Positions 40,308-49,692 of a stretch of 64,000 nucleotides of DNA are shown piece after piece. Source of the DNA: Lysobacter antibioticus (GTDB taxonomy: Bacteria; Pseudomonadota; Gammaproteobacteria; Xanthomonadales; Xanthomonadaceae). A program made the position numbers and the translations under genes. Location: positions 186,037-250,036 of the forward strand of contig NZ_CP013141.1 of the NCBI RefSeq assembly GCF_001442535.1, written 5' to 3'. The stretch's first letter is position 1. Every line of letters starts with the position of its first letter. The notes beneath the pieces were generated by a model. That model had not been told where the DNA came from. It worked only from the letters and a program-made list of their open reading frames with translations, and made no database searches.

Positions 40308-41753
40308 ATGAACATGCCTGTACGGACCATCGCCGACCTGATGCCCCTGCTGCCCGAACTGGTGGTGATCATCGGCGCGTTCGCGCTGTTGATGCTCGAT
40401 CTGTTCATCGAGGAGCGCAACCGCATCGTTTCCCATGTGTTCGCGATCGTCGTGGTCGCGGTGGCGACGGCGCTGATCGCCTTCGACGTCGGCGGGCAGG
40501 GCACGGTGCTCAGCGGCATGTTCGTGCGCGACACCGCCGCAGACGGCCTCAAGCTCGGCATCGGCGTGGTCGGCATCCTGTCGATGATCTACACCTGGCC
40601 CTACCTGCGCTCGCGCGGCCTGTACAAGGGCGAAGTCGCGGTGCTGATGCTGTTCGCCATCGCCGGCATGATGCTGCTGGTCTCGGCCGGCAGCCTGGTC
40701 ATGGTCTACCTCGGCCTGGAAATGCTGGCCCTGTGCTCCTACGCGCTGGTCGCGGTGGACCGCGACAGCCCGCTGGCCTCGGAAGCGGCGATCAAGTACT
40801 TCGTGCTCGGCGCGCTGGCCTCGGGCCTGCTGCTGTACGGCCTGTCGCTGATCTACGGCGCCACCGGCAGCCTGATGCTCGACCAGATCGCGATCGCCGC
40901 CCAGGTCGGCCCGTCCTCGCTGATGATGATCACCGGCGTGGTGTTCGTGGTCGCCGGCATCGCCTTCAAGTTCGGCGCGGCGCCGTTCCACATGTGGTTG
41001 CCGGACGTCTACCAGGGCGCGCCGACCCCGATCACTCTGTTCATCGGTTCGGCGCCGAAGCTGGCCGCGTTCGGCATGACCTACCGCCTGCTCGAAGTCG
41101 GTGCGGCGGGGCAGGAGGACCATTGGCGCCTGCTGCTGGCCGGCCTGGCCGTGCTGTCGCTGGCGATCGGCAACCTCAGCGCGCTGGTCCAGACCAACCT
41201 CAAGCGCCTGCTGGCGTACTCGACGGTCTCGCACGTCGGCTTCCTGTTCCTCGGCATGGCCGGCGGCGGCGCCCAGGGCTTCGCCGCGGCGATGTTCTAT
41301 GCGATCAGCTATGCATTGATGTCGGCCGCGGCCTTCGCCGCGATCATCGTCATGTCCGGCCGCGGTTTCGACGCCGACAAGATCGACGACTACAAGGGCC
41401 TCAACGCGCGCAGCCCGTGGCTGGCCGGCATGGTCCTGTGCGTGATGGCCTCGCTGGCCGGCCTGCCGCCGTTCCTCGGCTTCTGGGCCAAGCTGGCGGT
41501 GCTCAAGGCCGCGCTGCAGGGCGACATGCTGTGGCTGGCGATCGTCGGCATCGTGTTCGCGGTGATCGGCGCGTTCTACTACCTGCGCGTGATCAAGGCG
41601 ATGTACTTCGACGAGCCCGACGGCAAGATGCCGGCGCCGAGCGACGACCGTCCGCTGCGCGTGGTGTTCGGCGTTAACGCGCTCGCGCTGCTGGCGCTGG
41701 GCCTGGCCTGGAACCCGATCATGGACTGGTGCATGCGCGCGTTCCCGTCCTGA
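40308..41753 (+). CDS. nuoN: NADH-quinone oxidoreductase subunit N
   Basis: Third antiporter-like pump subunit, 481 residues. Conserved are VYLGLEMLALCSYALVA (helix 5 glutamate), FKFGAAPFHMWLPDVYQGAP (lysine) and LKRLLAYSTVSHVGF. It is the last gene of the complex I operon; an intrinsic terminator lies 20 nt after the stop. Confidence 0.98.
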   Translation: MNMPVRTIADLMPLLPELVVIIGAFALLMLDLFIEERNRIVSHVFAIVVVAVATALIAFDVGGQGTVLSGMFVRDTAADGLKLGIGVVGILSMIYTWPYLRSRGLYKGEVAVLMLFAIAGMMLLVSAGSLVMVYLGLEMLALCSYALVAVDRDSPLASEAAIKYFVLGALASGLLLYGLSLIYGATGSLMLDQIAIAAQVGPSSLMMITGVVFVVAGIAFKFGAAPFHMWLPDVYQGAPTPITLFIGSAPKLAAFGMTYRLLEVGAAGQEDHWRLLLAGLAVLSLAIGNLSALVQTNLKRLLAYSTVSHVGFLFLGMAGGGAQGFAAAMFYAISYALMSAAAFAAIIVMSGRGFDADKIDDYKGLNARSPWLAGMVLCVMASLAGLPPFLGFWAKLAVLKAALQGDMLWLAIVGIVFAVIGAFYYLRVIKAMYFDEPDGKMPAPSDDRPLRVVFGVNALALLALGLAWNPIMDWCMRAFPS

Positions 41754-41775
41754 TCGACGGTGCGATTTCGGTTAC

Positions 41776-41809
41776 GCAACGGGCCAGCCATGCTGGCCCG
41801 TTGCTTTTT
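41776..41809 (+). terminator. Rho-independent terminator of the nuo operon
   Basis: A 13-bp perfect stem, GCAACGGGCCAGC (41776-41788) paired with GCTGGCCCGTTGC (41792-41804) with loop CAT, is followed by TTTTT. It is placed as expected just past nuoN. Confidence 0.94.
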
Positions 41810-42044
41810 CGGCGCCAGGAAAATCGGGCCGCGGCATCGCCGGCAGGTGCGGTTGGCGCCGGTTTGCCCAGGGCGCGCGCCTCGCGCCGCGCAATCGATT
41901 CAGGCAACGACCCGAGCCCAGGGGCCGGGTACGGCCGGCGTGGGGCAGGCAGAGGCTGGCACGGCCGCTCAGCCCTGGTATTGAAAAATGCGACAGTGTT
42001 TTTGCATGCGCCGGACCGATTGCAACGCTCATCGCAAAAAAGAC

Positions 42045-42072
42045 TTGAAAATATTTAAATGCGCATTAAGAT
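42045..42072 (+). promoter_or_regulatory. Candidate promoter in an AT-rich island upstream of tRNA-fMet
   Basis: TTGAAA (42045-42050), a 16-nt spacer and TAAGAT (42067-42072) form a plausible sigma-70 promoter within the most AT-rich stretch of the window (about 42035-42075). It would read into about 120 nt of non-coding sequence before the tRNA, with a small hairpin (ATTCCC/GGGAAT) near 42100. This could be an outer promoter for the tRNA-rimP operon or drive a short leader RNA; nothing else is recognised in the 41810-42160 gap. Confidence 0.45.
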
Positions 42073-42161
42073 TGCGGCCTGCACCAACGCCGCGAATTCC
42101 CAAGGGAATCCACCGGTTCGATGCAGCGGTAAGCGGCAATCATGAAGATCTGATTGCAGGC

Positions 42162-42190
42162 TTGCAGAAAGTGACGCCGGCCGTTATGAT
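42162..42190 (+). promoter_or_regulatory. Promoter of tRNA-fMet
   Basis: A TTGCAG -35 (42162-42167), exactly 17 nt of spacer and a TATGAT -10 (42185-42190) lie 11 nt before the tRNA 5' end, with a GC-rich discriminator (GGTCGGCC) of the type seen at stringently controlled stable-RNA promoters. Confidence 0.65.
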
Positions 42191-42201
42191 GGTCGGCCTG
42201 A

Positions 42202-42278
42202 TGCGGGGTGGAGCAGTCTGGCAGCTCGTCGGGCTCATAACCCGAAGGTCGCAGGTTCAAATCCTGCCCCCGCTACCA
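42202..42278 (+). tRNA. Initiator tRNA-fMet (anticodon CAT)
   Basis: A 77-nt tRNA. It has the three consecutive G-C pairs in the anticodon stem (GGG CTCATAA CCC) that mark initiators, anticodon CAT, D arm GAGCAGTCTGGCAGCTC, T arm GCAGGTTCAAATCCTGC, and an encoded CCA. Positions 1 and 72 are T and T, so the 1-72 mismatch needed for formylation is kept but is U-U instead of the common C-A. Its place before rimP-nusA-infB matches metY of E. coli. Confidence 0.95.
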
Positions 42279-42295
42279 GCTTCGGCTGGCGAATC

Positions 42296-42323
42296 GAAAG
42301 CCTCTCTAGAGGCTTTCTTTTTT
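42296..42323 (+). terminator. Intrinsic terminator after tRNA-fMet
   Basis: GAAAGCCTCT (42296-42305) pairs with AGAGGCTTTC (42308-42317), then six Ts. It lies 18 nt past the CCA. It may be partial, letting some transcription into rimP, or rimP has its own promoter in the following 250 nt; I see no clear one there. Confidence 0.88.
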
Positions 42324-42571
42324 GGCCGCGAAGCTCGGGCTTTGTGATCGCGCTCTGCTCGCGCGAACACACCGAAATCCAGTTGTACGGACAAGGGGCC
42401 CGATGGGCCCCTTGTTGTTTTTGGGTTTCCGGAAGCTTCGTTTCGAGTGGCGTCCCGCGTTCATGCGCTTGCGGACCGCGAAACGGATGGCAGCGGAAAC
42501 ATGACGTATCGAACATTGGTTACACCAGGATTGGTCAGACCAGTCGCAACCCCGAGTCAGGAGTCAGGCGC

Positions 42572-43168
42572 GTGACGGACAAGGCAACGCAAATCGCTGC
42601 ATTGCTCGCCCCGACGGTAGAGTCGTTGGGCGTGGAACTGCTCGGCGTGGAATATCTGCCGGCCGCCGGCAATGCAGTGCTGCGTATTTATATCGATGTG
42701 CCCGCCGATGAAGCGGCCGCCGGTGCCGATGGCGCCGAGCCGCGTTCGGTGTCGATCGAGGACTGCGAGGCGGTGAGCCGCGAAGTGTCGGCGCAGCTCG
42801 ACGTCGAAGACCCGATCAGCAGCAATTACACCCTCGAAGTGTCGTCGCCGGGCATCGACCGCCCGCTGTTTACGCTCGAGCATTACCGCCGCCTGGTCGG
42901 CGAGACGGTCAAGGTCGCGCTCAAGCTGCCGCACGAAGGCCGCCGCCGCCTGCAGGGCCGGATCGATGCCATCGAGGGCGAGCAGGTCGTGTTCACGGTC
43001 GAGGCGGCCACCTTCACGGTGCCGTTCTCGAACATCGACAAGGGCCGTCTGGTGCCGGACTGGGCCGCGCTCGGCCTGGCTCCGAGCAAGGGCGAGCCGC
43101 AAGGCGCGCCGGCCAAGGGCCGACCCAAGAACAAGTCCTCGAAGGCCAAGCCTTCGAAGAAGAAGTGA
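42572..43168 (+). CDS. rimP: Ribosome maturation factor RimP
   Basis: Assembly factor for the 30S subunit. The 198-residue product has the N-terminal alpha/beta domain ([37 protein letters not shown]), the family block [16 protein letters not shown], and the C-terminal SH3-like domain. A long basic tail ([16 protein letters not shown]) and an Ala/Asp insertion near residues 45-55 make it longer than E. coli RimP (about 150). The start is the GTG at 42572 after CAGGAG. Confidence 0.95.
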   Translation: MTDKATQIAALLAPTVESLGVELLGVEYLPAAGNAVLRIYIDVPADEAAAGADGAEPRSVSIEDCEAVSREVSAQLDVEDPISSNYTLEVSSPGIDRPLFTLEHYRRLVGETVKVALKLPHEGRRRLQGRIDAIEGEQVVFTVEAATFTVPFSNIDKGRLVPDWAALGLAPSKGEPQGAPAKGRPKNKSSKAKPSKKK

Positions 43169-43244
43169 TCGGAACGATTCAGATTCAGCCAATTACCAAT
43201 CCCAATAGCCGGCGGCTGCGAGCCGACCCGTGCGGAGTGACGAA

Positions 43245-44732
43245 ATGAGCAAGGAACTGTTGCTGGTAGTGGACGCGGTGGCCAACGAAAAGGGCGTGCC
43301 GCGCGAAGTGATCTTCGAGGCCATCGAGGCCGCCCTGGCTTCGGCCGCGAAGAAGCGCTACCACGATGAGGACGTGCTGGTCCGCGTCAGCATCGACCAG
43401 AAGGACGGCAGCTACGAGACCTTCCGCCGCATGGAAGTGGTCGCCGACGACGTGGTCATGGAGTCGCCGGACCGCCAGATCCGCCTGATGGACGCGATCG
43501 ACGAAGTCGAAGGCGTGGAAGTCGGCGACTACATCGAAGAACAGATCGAAAACCCGGATTTCGGCCGCATCGCCGCCCAGGCCGCCAAGCAGGTCATCGT
43601 GCAGCGCGTGCGCGAGGCCGAGCGCGCCCAGGTCGTGGACCAGTGGAAGGACCGCGTCGGCGAGTTGGTCACCGGTATCGTCAAGCGCGTGGAGCGCGGC
43701 AACATCTATGTCGACCTGGGCGGCAACGCCGAGGCGATCATCCCGAAGGACAAGGGCATTCCGCGCGACGTGCTGCGCGCCGGCGACCGCGTGCGCGGTT
43801 TCCTGTTCGACGTGCGCACCGAGCCGCGCGGCCCGCAGTTGTTCATCAGCCGCGCCGCCCCGGAATTCATGATGGAACTGTTCAAGCTCGAAGTGCCGGA
43901 AGTCGGCCAGGGCCTGGTCTCGATCAAGGCCTGCGCACGCGATCCGGGCGACCGCGCCAAGATCGCCGTGCTCGCCCACGACAACCGCACCGATCCGATC
44001 GGCGCCTGCATCGGCATGCGCGGTTCGCGCGTGCAGGCGGTGTCCAACGAGCTCAACGGCGAGCGCGTCGACATCGTGCTGTGGTCGGACAACCCGGCCC
44101 AGTTCGTCATCAACGCGATGGCGCCGGCGGAAGTGCAGTCGATCATCGTCGACGAAGAAAAGCATTCGATGGACCTGGCCGTGGCTGAAGACCGCCTGGC
44201 CCAGGCGATCGGCAAGGGCGGCCAGAACGTGCGCCTCGCCAGCCGCCTGTCGGGCTGGCAGCTCAACGTCATGACCCAGGACCAGGTCACGGCGAAGTCC
44301 GAGGCCGAACAGTCCTCGGCCCGTCAGCTGTTCCAGGACAAGCTCGAGGTCGACGAGGAAATCGCCGGCATCCTGGTCTCGGAAGGCTTCAGCACGGTCG
44401 AGGAAATCGCCTACGTGCCGGTCGGCGAGCTGCTGGCGGTGGAGGGCTTCGACGAGGACATCGTCGAGGAACTGCGCGCCCGCGCCCGCGACGCCCTGCT
44501 CAACGAGGCGCTGGCCGCCGAGGAGGAGCTCGACGAGCACCAGCCGGCCGCCGATCTGCTGTCGCTGGAGGGCATGGACGAATCGCTGGCCTTCACGCTC
44601 GCCTCGCGCGGGGTGGTCACGCGCGACGACCTGGCCGACCTGGCGACCGACGAGTTGACCGATATCGAAGGCGTCGACGAGGAACGTGCCGCCGCCCTGA
44701 TCATGGAAGCGCGCAAGCACTGGTTCGAATGA
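43245..44732 (+). CDS. nusA: Transcription termination/antitermination factor NusA
   Basis: RNA polymerase-binding factor for pausing, termination and antitermination. In 495 residues: the N-terminal polymerase-binding domain (1-125), an S1 domain (about 135-200, GIVKRVERGNIYVDLGGNAEA), two KH domains (about 230-345, with GACIGMRGSRVQAV and GKGGQNVRLASRL), and two C-terminal acidic AR2-like repeats, as in gammaproteobacteria. The ATG at 43245 gives MSKELLLVVDAV. It is cotranscribed with rimP and infB. Confidence 0.97.
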   Translation: MSKELLLVVDAVANEKGVPREVIFEAIEAALASAAKKRYHDEDVLVRVSIDQKDGSYETFRRMEVVADDVVMESPDRQIRLMDAIDEVEGVEVGDYIEEQIENPDFGRIAAQAAKQVIVQRVREAERAQVVDQWKDRVGELVTGIVKRVERGNIYVDLGGNAEAIIPKDKGIPRDVLRAGDRVRGFLFDVRTEPRGPQLFISRAAPEFMMELFKLEVPEVGQGLVSIKACARDPGDRAKIAVLAHDNRTDPIGACIGMRGSRVQAVSNELNGERVDIVLWSDNPAQFVINAMAPAEVQSIIVDEEKHSMDLAVAEDRLAQAIGKGGQNVRLASRLSGWQLNVMTQDQVTAKSEAEQSSARQLFQDKLEVDEEIAGILVSEGFSTVEEIAYVPVGELLAVEGFDEDIVEELRARARDALLNEALAAEEELDEHQPAADLLSLEGMDESLAFTLASRGVVTRDDLADLATDELTDIEGVDEERAAALIMEARKHWFE

Positions 44733-44939
44733 GGTGACACACGTCGCAAGAGGCTCAAAGAGCGTCTTGCGGCACACCGAGACCGGCCTGGCCGGCCTCG
44801 GATTCGCAGGATCGGGCATCGGCCCGGTCCGCGGGCAGGCCAAAAAGGTCTGCGCGAGCCGGTCGTGCGGCGCGCGCGGAGCTAGAATGGCGCCATCACG
44901 CGCGGGACTCGTCCCGCGCCACGAGGACACGGAAACCGA

Positions 44940-47582
44940 ATGTCGCAGCAAACCACCATCCGCAAGCTGGCCGAACTGGTGAACACGCCGGTCGAGAAGT
45001 TGCTGGAACAGCTGGCCGAGGCCGGCATGAAGTTCAGCGGCCCCGACCAGGTCGTGACCAGCATCGAGAAAGTCAAGCTGCTCGGCTTCCTCAAGCGCGC
45101 TCACGGCAAGGTCGACAAGCCGGCCGAGACCGACGAGGCGGCGAAGAAGATCACGCTCAATCGCAGCCGCAAGCAGGAAATCACCGTCGGTGGCGGCAAG
45201 AACCGCACCACCGTCGACGTGGTCGTGCGCAAGAAGGTGACGCTGGTGAAGCCGAACGAATCCGGCCAATCCATCTCGCCGGACGACGAGCGCGCCGAGA
45301 TCCTGCGCAAGCTCGAAGAGTCCAAGCAGCGCAACCTCGCCGAACAGCAGCGCCTGGCCGCCGACGACCAGCGTCGCGCCGACGCGGCCGATGCGGTGCG
45401 TCGCGCCGCCGAGGAAGCCGCGCGCGCCAAGGCCGAGCAGGCCGAGGAAGAGCAGAAGACCAAGCTCGCCGACGCCAGCGTCGTCGTCGCGGCCGCCGAG
45501 GCGGCGGCAGAGACGACCACGGCCGTGCGCAAGCCGCCGACGACCCATGGTCACGGCCACCCGAAGCCGGCCGCGCCGGCTCCGGCCCGGGTCGACCACA
45601 ACGCGCCGCGCCACAAGACCCGCGGCTCGCACGCGATGGTCGCCGGCGTCGAGGACGACGATGCGGCCAACCGCTTCGCCGGCCAGCTGCACCTGAGCGC
45701 CTCCGACCGCGCCCGCCGCACCAGCAGTTCGCGCGGCAAGTCGCGGCCGCAGCCGCGCCGCCAGTCCGAGCAGTCGCGCTCCGGCGGCGGCCAGCACGGC
45801 TTCTCGCGTCCGACCGCACCGATCGTGCGCGAAGTCGCGATCGGCGAAACCATCACGGTCGCCGACCTGGCCCAGAAGCTCGCCCTCAAGGGCGGCGACG
45901 TGGTCAAGGCGCTGTTCAAGATGGGCGTCATGGCGACCATCAACCAGAGCATCGACCACGACACCGCCGCGCTGGTGACCGAAGAACTCGGCCACACCGT
46001 CGTGCGCACCAACGCCAATGCCGCCGAGGACGCGCTGATCGCGCACGCCGAGGAAGTGCAGGGCGACAAGGTCGCGCGTCCGCCGGTGGTGACCATCATG
46101 GGTCACGTCGACCACGGCAAGACCTCGCTGCTCGACTACATCCGTCGTACCAAGGTCGCCTCGGGCGAAGCCGGCGGCATCACCCAGCACATCGGCGCGT
46201 ACCACGTCGAAACCGCGCGCGGCGTGATCAGCTTCCTGGACACCCCGGGCCACTCCGCCTTCACCTCGATGCGTGCGCGCGGCGCCAAGCTGACCGACAT
46301 CGTGGTCCTGGTGGTCGCCGCCGACGACGGCGTCATGCCGCAGACCAAGGAAGCCGTGCAGCACGCCAAGGCGGCCGGCGTGCCGCTGATCGTGGCGATC
46401 AACAAGATCGACAAGTCCGGCGCCGATCCGCTGCGGGTCAAGAACGAACTGCTCGCCGAGGGCATCGTCGCCGAAGATTTCGGCGGCGAGACCCAGATGG
46501 TCGAGCTGTCGGCCAAGACCGGCGACGGCGTCGACGATCTGCTCGACGCGATCTCGCTGCAGGCCGAAGTGCTGGAACTGCGTGCGGTGCCGATCGGCCG
46601 CGCCACCGGTACGGTGATCGAATCCGCGCTCGACAAGGGCCGCGGCCCGGTCGCGACCGTGCTGGTCCAGCAGGGCCAGCTCAAGAAGGGCGACTACCTC
46701 GTCTGCGGCGTGCAGTACGGCCGCGTGCGTGCGTTGTTCGACGAAACCGGTTCGCAGGTGCAGGAAGCGGGTCCGTCGATCCCGGTGCAGGTGCTCGGCT
46801 TGTCGGGCGTGCCCGATGCCGGCGACGACTTCGTGGTCGTCGAGGACGAGCGTCTGGCCAAGGACGTCGCCCAGCAGCGCGACGCCAAGCGCCGCGAATC
46901 GCGCCTGGTCGCCGCTGCCGGCAACCGCATGGAAGACATCATGGCCCAGATGGGCAAGGGCGAGGGCCAGCTGAGCCTCAACCTGGTCATCAAGGCCGAC
47001 GTGCAGGGTTCGGTCGAAGCGCTGCGCCAGTCGTTGATGGCGCTGTCGAACGATCAGATCCGCATCAATGTGATCAGCTCCGGCGTCGGCGGCATCACCG
47101 AGTCCGACGCGAACGCGGCGGCCACGGCGAAGGCCACGGTGATCGGCTTCAACGTCCGTGCCGACGCCTCCGCCCGCCGCATCATCGAAGGCAACGGCGT
47201 CGATCTGCGTTACTTCTCGATCATCTATGACGTGATCGACCAGGTGAAGCAGGTGGCTTCGGGCATCCTCGGCGTGGAAATCCGCGAAGAGATCATCGGC
47301 ATCGCCGAAGTGCGCGACGTGTTCCGCAGCTCCAAGTTCGGCGCGGTCGCCGGTTGCATGGTGGTCGAAGGCGTGGTCAAGCGCAGCAAGCCGATCCGCG
47401 TGCTGCGCGACAACGCCGTGGTCTTCGAGGGCGAGCTGGAATCGCTGCGCCGCTTCAAGGAAAACGTCGACGAAGTGCGCAACGGCACCGAATGCGGTAT
47501 CGGCGTGAAGGCGTACAACGACGTCAAGCCGGGCGACCAGATCGAGTGCTTCGAGCGCATCGAAGTGCAGCGCACGCTGTAA
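44940..47582 (+). CDS. infB: Translation initiation factor IF-2
   Basis: GTPase that places initiator tRNA on the 30S subunit. In 880 residues: an N-terminal IF2 associated domain ([20 protein letters not shown]), a long charged Ala/Glu/Lys linker, a second N-terminal domain near 290-350, and the G domain with GHVDHGKT (388-395), DTPGH (434-438) and NKID (488-491), then beta barrels and the C-terminal fMet-binding domain. A TAGAAT at 44883-44888 could be an internal -10 in the 207-nt gap after nusA. An alternative shorter IF2 form through internal starts is known in E. coli but not evident here. Confidence 0.98.
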   Translation: MSQQTTIRKLAELVNTPVEKLLEQLAEAGMKFSGPDQVVTSIEKVKLLGFLKRAHGKVDKPAETDEAAKKITLNRSRKQEITVGGGKNRTTVDVVVRKKVTLVKPNESGQSISPDDERAEILRKLEESKQRNLAEQQRLAADDQRRADAADAVRRAAEEAARAKAEQAEEEQKTKLADASVVVAAAEAAAETTTAVRKPPTTHGHGHPKPAAPAPARVDHNAPRHKTRGSHAMVAGVEDDDAANRFAGQLHLSASDRARRTSSSRGKSRPQPRRQSEQSRSGGGQHGFSRPTAPIVREVAIGETITVADLAQKLALKGGDVVKALFKMGVMATINQSIDHDTAALVTEELGHTVVRTNANAAEDALIAHAEEVQGDKVARPPVVTIMGHVDHGKTSLLDYIRRTKVASGEAGGITQHIGAYHVETARGVISFLDTPGHSAFTSMRARGAKLTDIVVLVVAADDGVMPQTKEAVQHAKAAGVPLIVAINKIDKSGADPLRVKNELLAEGIVAEDFGGETQMVELSAKTGDGVDDLLDAISLQAEVLELRAVPIGRATGTVIESALDKGRGPVATVLVQQGQLKKGDYLVCGVQYGRVRALFDETGSQVQEAGPSIPVQVLGLSGVPDAGDDFVVVEDERLAKDVAQQRDAKRRESRLVAAAGNRMEDIMAQMGKGEGQLSLNLVIKADVQGSVEALRQSLMALSNDQIRINVISSGVGGITESDANAAATAKATVIGFNVRADASARRIIEGNGVDLRYFSIIYDVIDQVKQVASGILGVEIREEIIGIAEVRDVFRSSKFGAVAGCMVVEGVVKRSKPIRVLRDNAVVFEGELESLRRFKENVDEVRNGTECGIGVKAYNDVKPGDQIECFERIEVQRTL

Positions 47583-47690
47583 GACAGGGAATCGGGAATC
47601 GGGAGTCGGCAATCGCAAGGCGGTTATCGGCGACCGGTTCCCCCTTCCGCTCTACCGTCTCTTTTCCCGCTTCTCGTTTCCCGGATCCAC
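47583..47690. repeat. Palindromic repeat between infB and rbfA
   Basis: GGGAATCGGGAATCGGGAGTCGG follows the infB stop; the right part (TTTTCCCGCTTCTCGTTTCCCGGAT) is a decayed inverse arm. It belongs to the same GAATCGGG word family as the repeat between nuoD and nuoE and fills the whole 108-nt gap. Confidence 0.7.
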
Positions 47691-48104
47691 ATGCCCAGCA
47701 GCAAATCGTTCCATCGCACCGACCGCGTTTCCGCCCAGCTCCGTCGCGAGCTCGGGACGCTGGTGCATGAGGCTGTGCGCGAGCACAACCTGCCGTCGGT
47801 GAGCGTTTCCGACGTCGAAGTCTCGCGCGACCTGGCCCACGCCAAGGTGTTCGTGACCGCGCTGCAGGCCGAGCGTTCCAAGGAAGCCGTCAAGGCGCTC
47901 AAGGAACTCTCGCGCGAGCTGCGTTACCAACTGGGCCGGGCGATGAAGCTGCGCCACGTGCCCGAACTGCACTTCCATTACGACGATTCGGTCGATCGCG
48001 GCGAGCGCATCGGCATCCTGCTGCGCGATCTGCCGCCGCTGGAAGCCGAAGCCGACGGCGATCAGGCCGCCAGCGAAACCGACGGCGACGACAAGCCGGA
48101 GTAA
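47691..48104 (+). CDS. rbfA: Ribosome-binding factor A
   Basis: Late 30S assembly factor needed for 16S 5'-end maturation and cold growth. The 137-residue KH-like protein has FHRTDRVSAQLRRELGTLVHE, SVSDVEVSRDLAHAKVFV and LRHVPELHFHYDDSVDRGERI. It has a short acidic tail. The normal next gene, truB, is displaced by a glcG-like gene here. Confidence 0.96.
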   Translation: MPSSKSFHRTDRVSAQLRRELGTLVHEAVREHNLPSVSVSDVEVSRDLAHAKVFVTALQAERSKEAVKALKELSRELRYQLGRAMKLRHVPELHFHYDDSVDRGERIGILLRDLPPLEAEADGDQAASETDGDDKPE

Positions 48105-48290
48105 GCGCAGGCAGGCGCCGGCGCCCGGTCCGTCGATCGGTGCGGCGCCCGCTGCCCGGTCGCAACCCGCCAGGTCCCGTCTGCGGCTCCGCCGCTTGCG
48201 ACCCACGCGCCCGACGTATCCCGCAGCACCCCGGCCGCCCTTCGCGCGGCGGTTTCTTTCCCTTCTTCTTGCCCGAGCAGGAGCCATCGC

Positions 48291-48725
48291 ATGTCGCAGC
48301 CACCGCCGCGTTACGGCGCGCCGATTTCGTTAGCGACCGCCGGCCGGGTCATGCGCGCCGCGCAGGCCGAGGCCGAACGCCTGCAATGGCCGATGGTGAT
48401 CGCCATCGTCGACAGCGGCGGCCATCTGGTGATGTTGCACAAGCTCGATCAGGCGCAATATGGCAGCATTCCCGTGGCCCAGGCCAAGGCCGAGACGGCG
48501 GTTAAGTTCCGCCGTCCGACCAAGGCGTTCGAAGACGCGGTCGCTGCCGGCGGGTTGGGCTTGCGACTGCTCGGAATCGATGGTCTGTTGCCGTTGGATG
48601 GCGGGCTGCCCCTGATCGTGGGCGGCGAGTTGATCGGTGCGATCGGCGTGTCCGGGATGCAGGCGGTTCAGGACGCGCAAATCGCGCAGGCAGGGGCGGA
48701 CGGCTTGCTTGAACACGACGCGTAA
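48291..48725 (+). CDS. GlcG/HbpS-family (DUF336) protein
   Basis: A 144-residue protein of the GlcG/HbpS fold: N-terminal [21 protein letters not shown], central [21 protein letters not shown], and C-terminal [20 protein letters not shown]. Relatives bind haem or small acids, or act as additional subunits; a specific role cannot be assigned. It lies between rbfA and truB, where most gammaproteobacteria have nothing, and its end overlaps the truB start by 17 nt, so it is expressed in this operon. No signal peptide. Confidence 0.88.
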   Translation: MSQPPPRYGAPISLATAGRVMRAAQAEAERLQWPMVIAIVDSGGHLVMLHKLDQAQYGSIPVAQAKAETAVKFRRPTKAFEDAVAAGGLGLRLLGIDGLLPLDGGLPLIVGGELIGAIGVSGMQAVQDAQIAQAGADGLLEHDA

Positions 48726-49641
48726 ACGCAATTGGCGCAACGTCGACGGCTTGCTGCTGCTCGACAAGCCCCCCGGCATCAGCTCCAACCAGGCGCTGCA
48801 GCAGGCACGTCATCTGTTCCGTGCGGAGAAGGGCGGCCACACCGGCAGTCTCGACCCGCTCGCGACCGGTCTGCTGCCGCTGTGCTTCGGTGAGGCGACC
48901 AAGATCGCCGGGTTGCTGCTCGGCGCACGCAAGGCCTATAGCGCGACCGCGGTGCTGGGCCTGACCACCGACAGCGACGACGCCGACGGCGCGTCCTTGC
49001 TCGAACGCCCGGTACCCGAATTCGACGATGCGGCGATCGAAGCCGCCCTGGCGCCCTTGCGCGGCCCGATCCGCCAGCGCGCGCCGATCTATTCCGCGCT
49101 CAAGCAGGGCGGCGAACCGCTGTACGCGAAGGCCCGCCGCGGCGAGGTCATCGAGGCGCCCGAGCGCGACGTCGTCGTCCACTCTTTGACCGTGACCGGC
49201 CGCGACGGCCCGCGCCTGGAGCTGCATATCGAATGCGGCTCCGGCACCTATGTGCGCAGCCTGGTCCGCGACCTCGGCGAGGCGCTCGGCTGCGGCGCCC
49301 ATGTGGCGACCTTGCGCCGGCTCTGGGTCGAACCGTTCATGCAGCCGCGGATGATCACGCTGGATGCGTTGCGCGAACTGGCCGAGCAGGGCAGCGACCT
49401 GGCCCTCGACGCCTGCCTGCTGCCGATCGAGGCCGGGCTGACCGGTTTCGGCCGGGTCAGCCTGGATTCGACCGCGGCCGAGCGCCTCGGCCATGGCCAG
49501 GCGGTCAGCTGTGAACCCGGCGAGCCGGGTCTGGTGGCGGTGTTCGGCGAAGCCGGGCGCTGCCTGGGCCTGGGCCTGCGCCAAGCCGAAGGGCGATTGC
49601 AGCCACAGCGCCTGTTCCGCTGGGCGGCGCAGGGCGGCTGA
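48709..49641 (+). CDS. truB: tRNA pseudouridine(55) synthase
   Basis: Makes the universal pseudouridine 55 in the T loop. The 310-residue enzyme has [15 protein letters not shown], catalytic D49 in [32 protein letters not shown] and the PUA-like C-terminal region. No ATG or GTG fits before the conserved start; a TTG at 48709 gives [14 protein letters not shown] and follows AGGGGCGG, inside the end of the glcG-like gene. Confidence 0.94.
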   Translation: MNTTRKRNWRNVDGLLLLDKPPGISSNQALQQARHLFRAEKGGHTGSLDPLATGLLPLCFGEATKIAGLLLGARKAYSATAVLGLTTDSDDADGASLLERPVPEFDDAAIEAALAPLRGPIRQRAPIYSALKQGGEPLYAKARRGEVIEAPERDVVVHSLTVTGRDGPRLELHIECGSGTYVRSLVRDLGEALGCGAHVATLRRLWVEPFMQPRMITLDALRELAEQGSDLALDACLLPIEAGLTGFGRVSLDSTAAERLGHGQAVSCEPGEPGLVAVFGEAGRCLGLGLRQAEGRLQPQRLFRWAAQGG

Positions 49642-49692
49642 GCGGCTTCGGGCCGGACGCTACGAGCAGGATTCGCGCCAGGAGGCGATGCG

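Noticed and set aside
43185..47618. A 1,477-codon open frame on the minus strand
   Set aside because: It is the antisense shadow of nusA and infB, both certain by motif. Long antisense frames are common in high-GC genes, and its sequence is low-complexity His/Asp/Ala with no domain.
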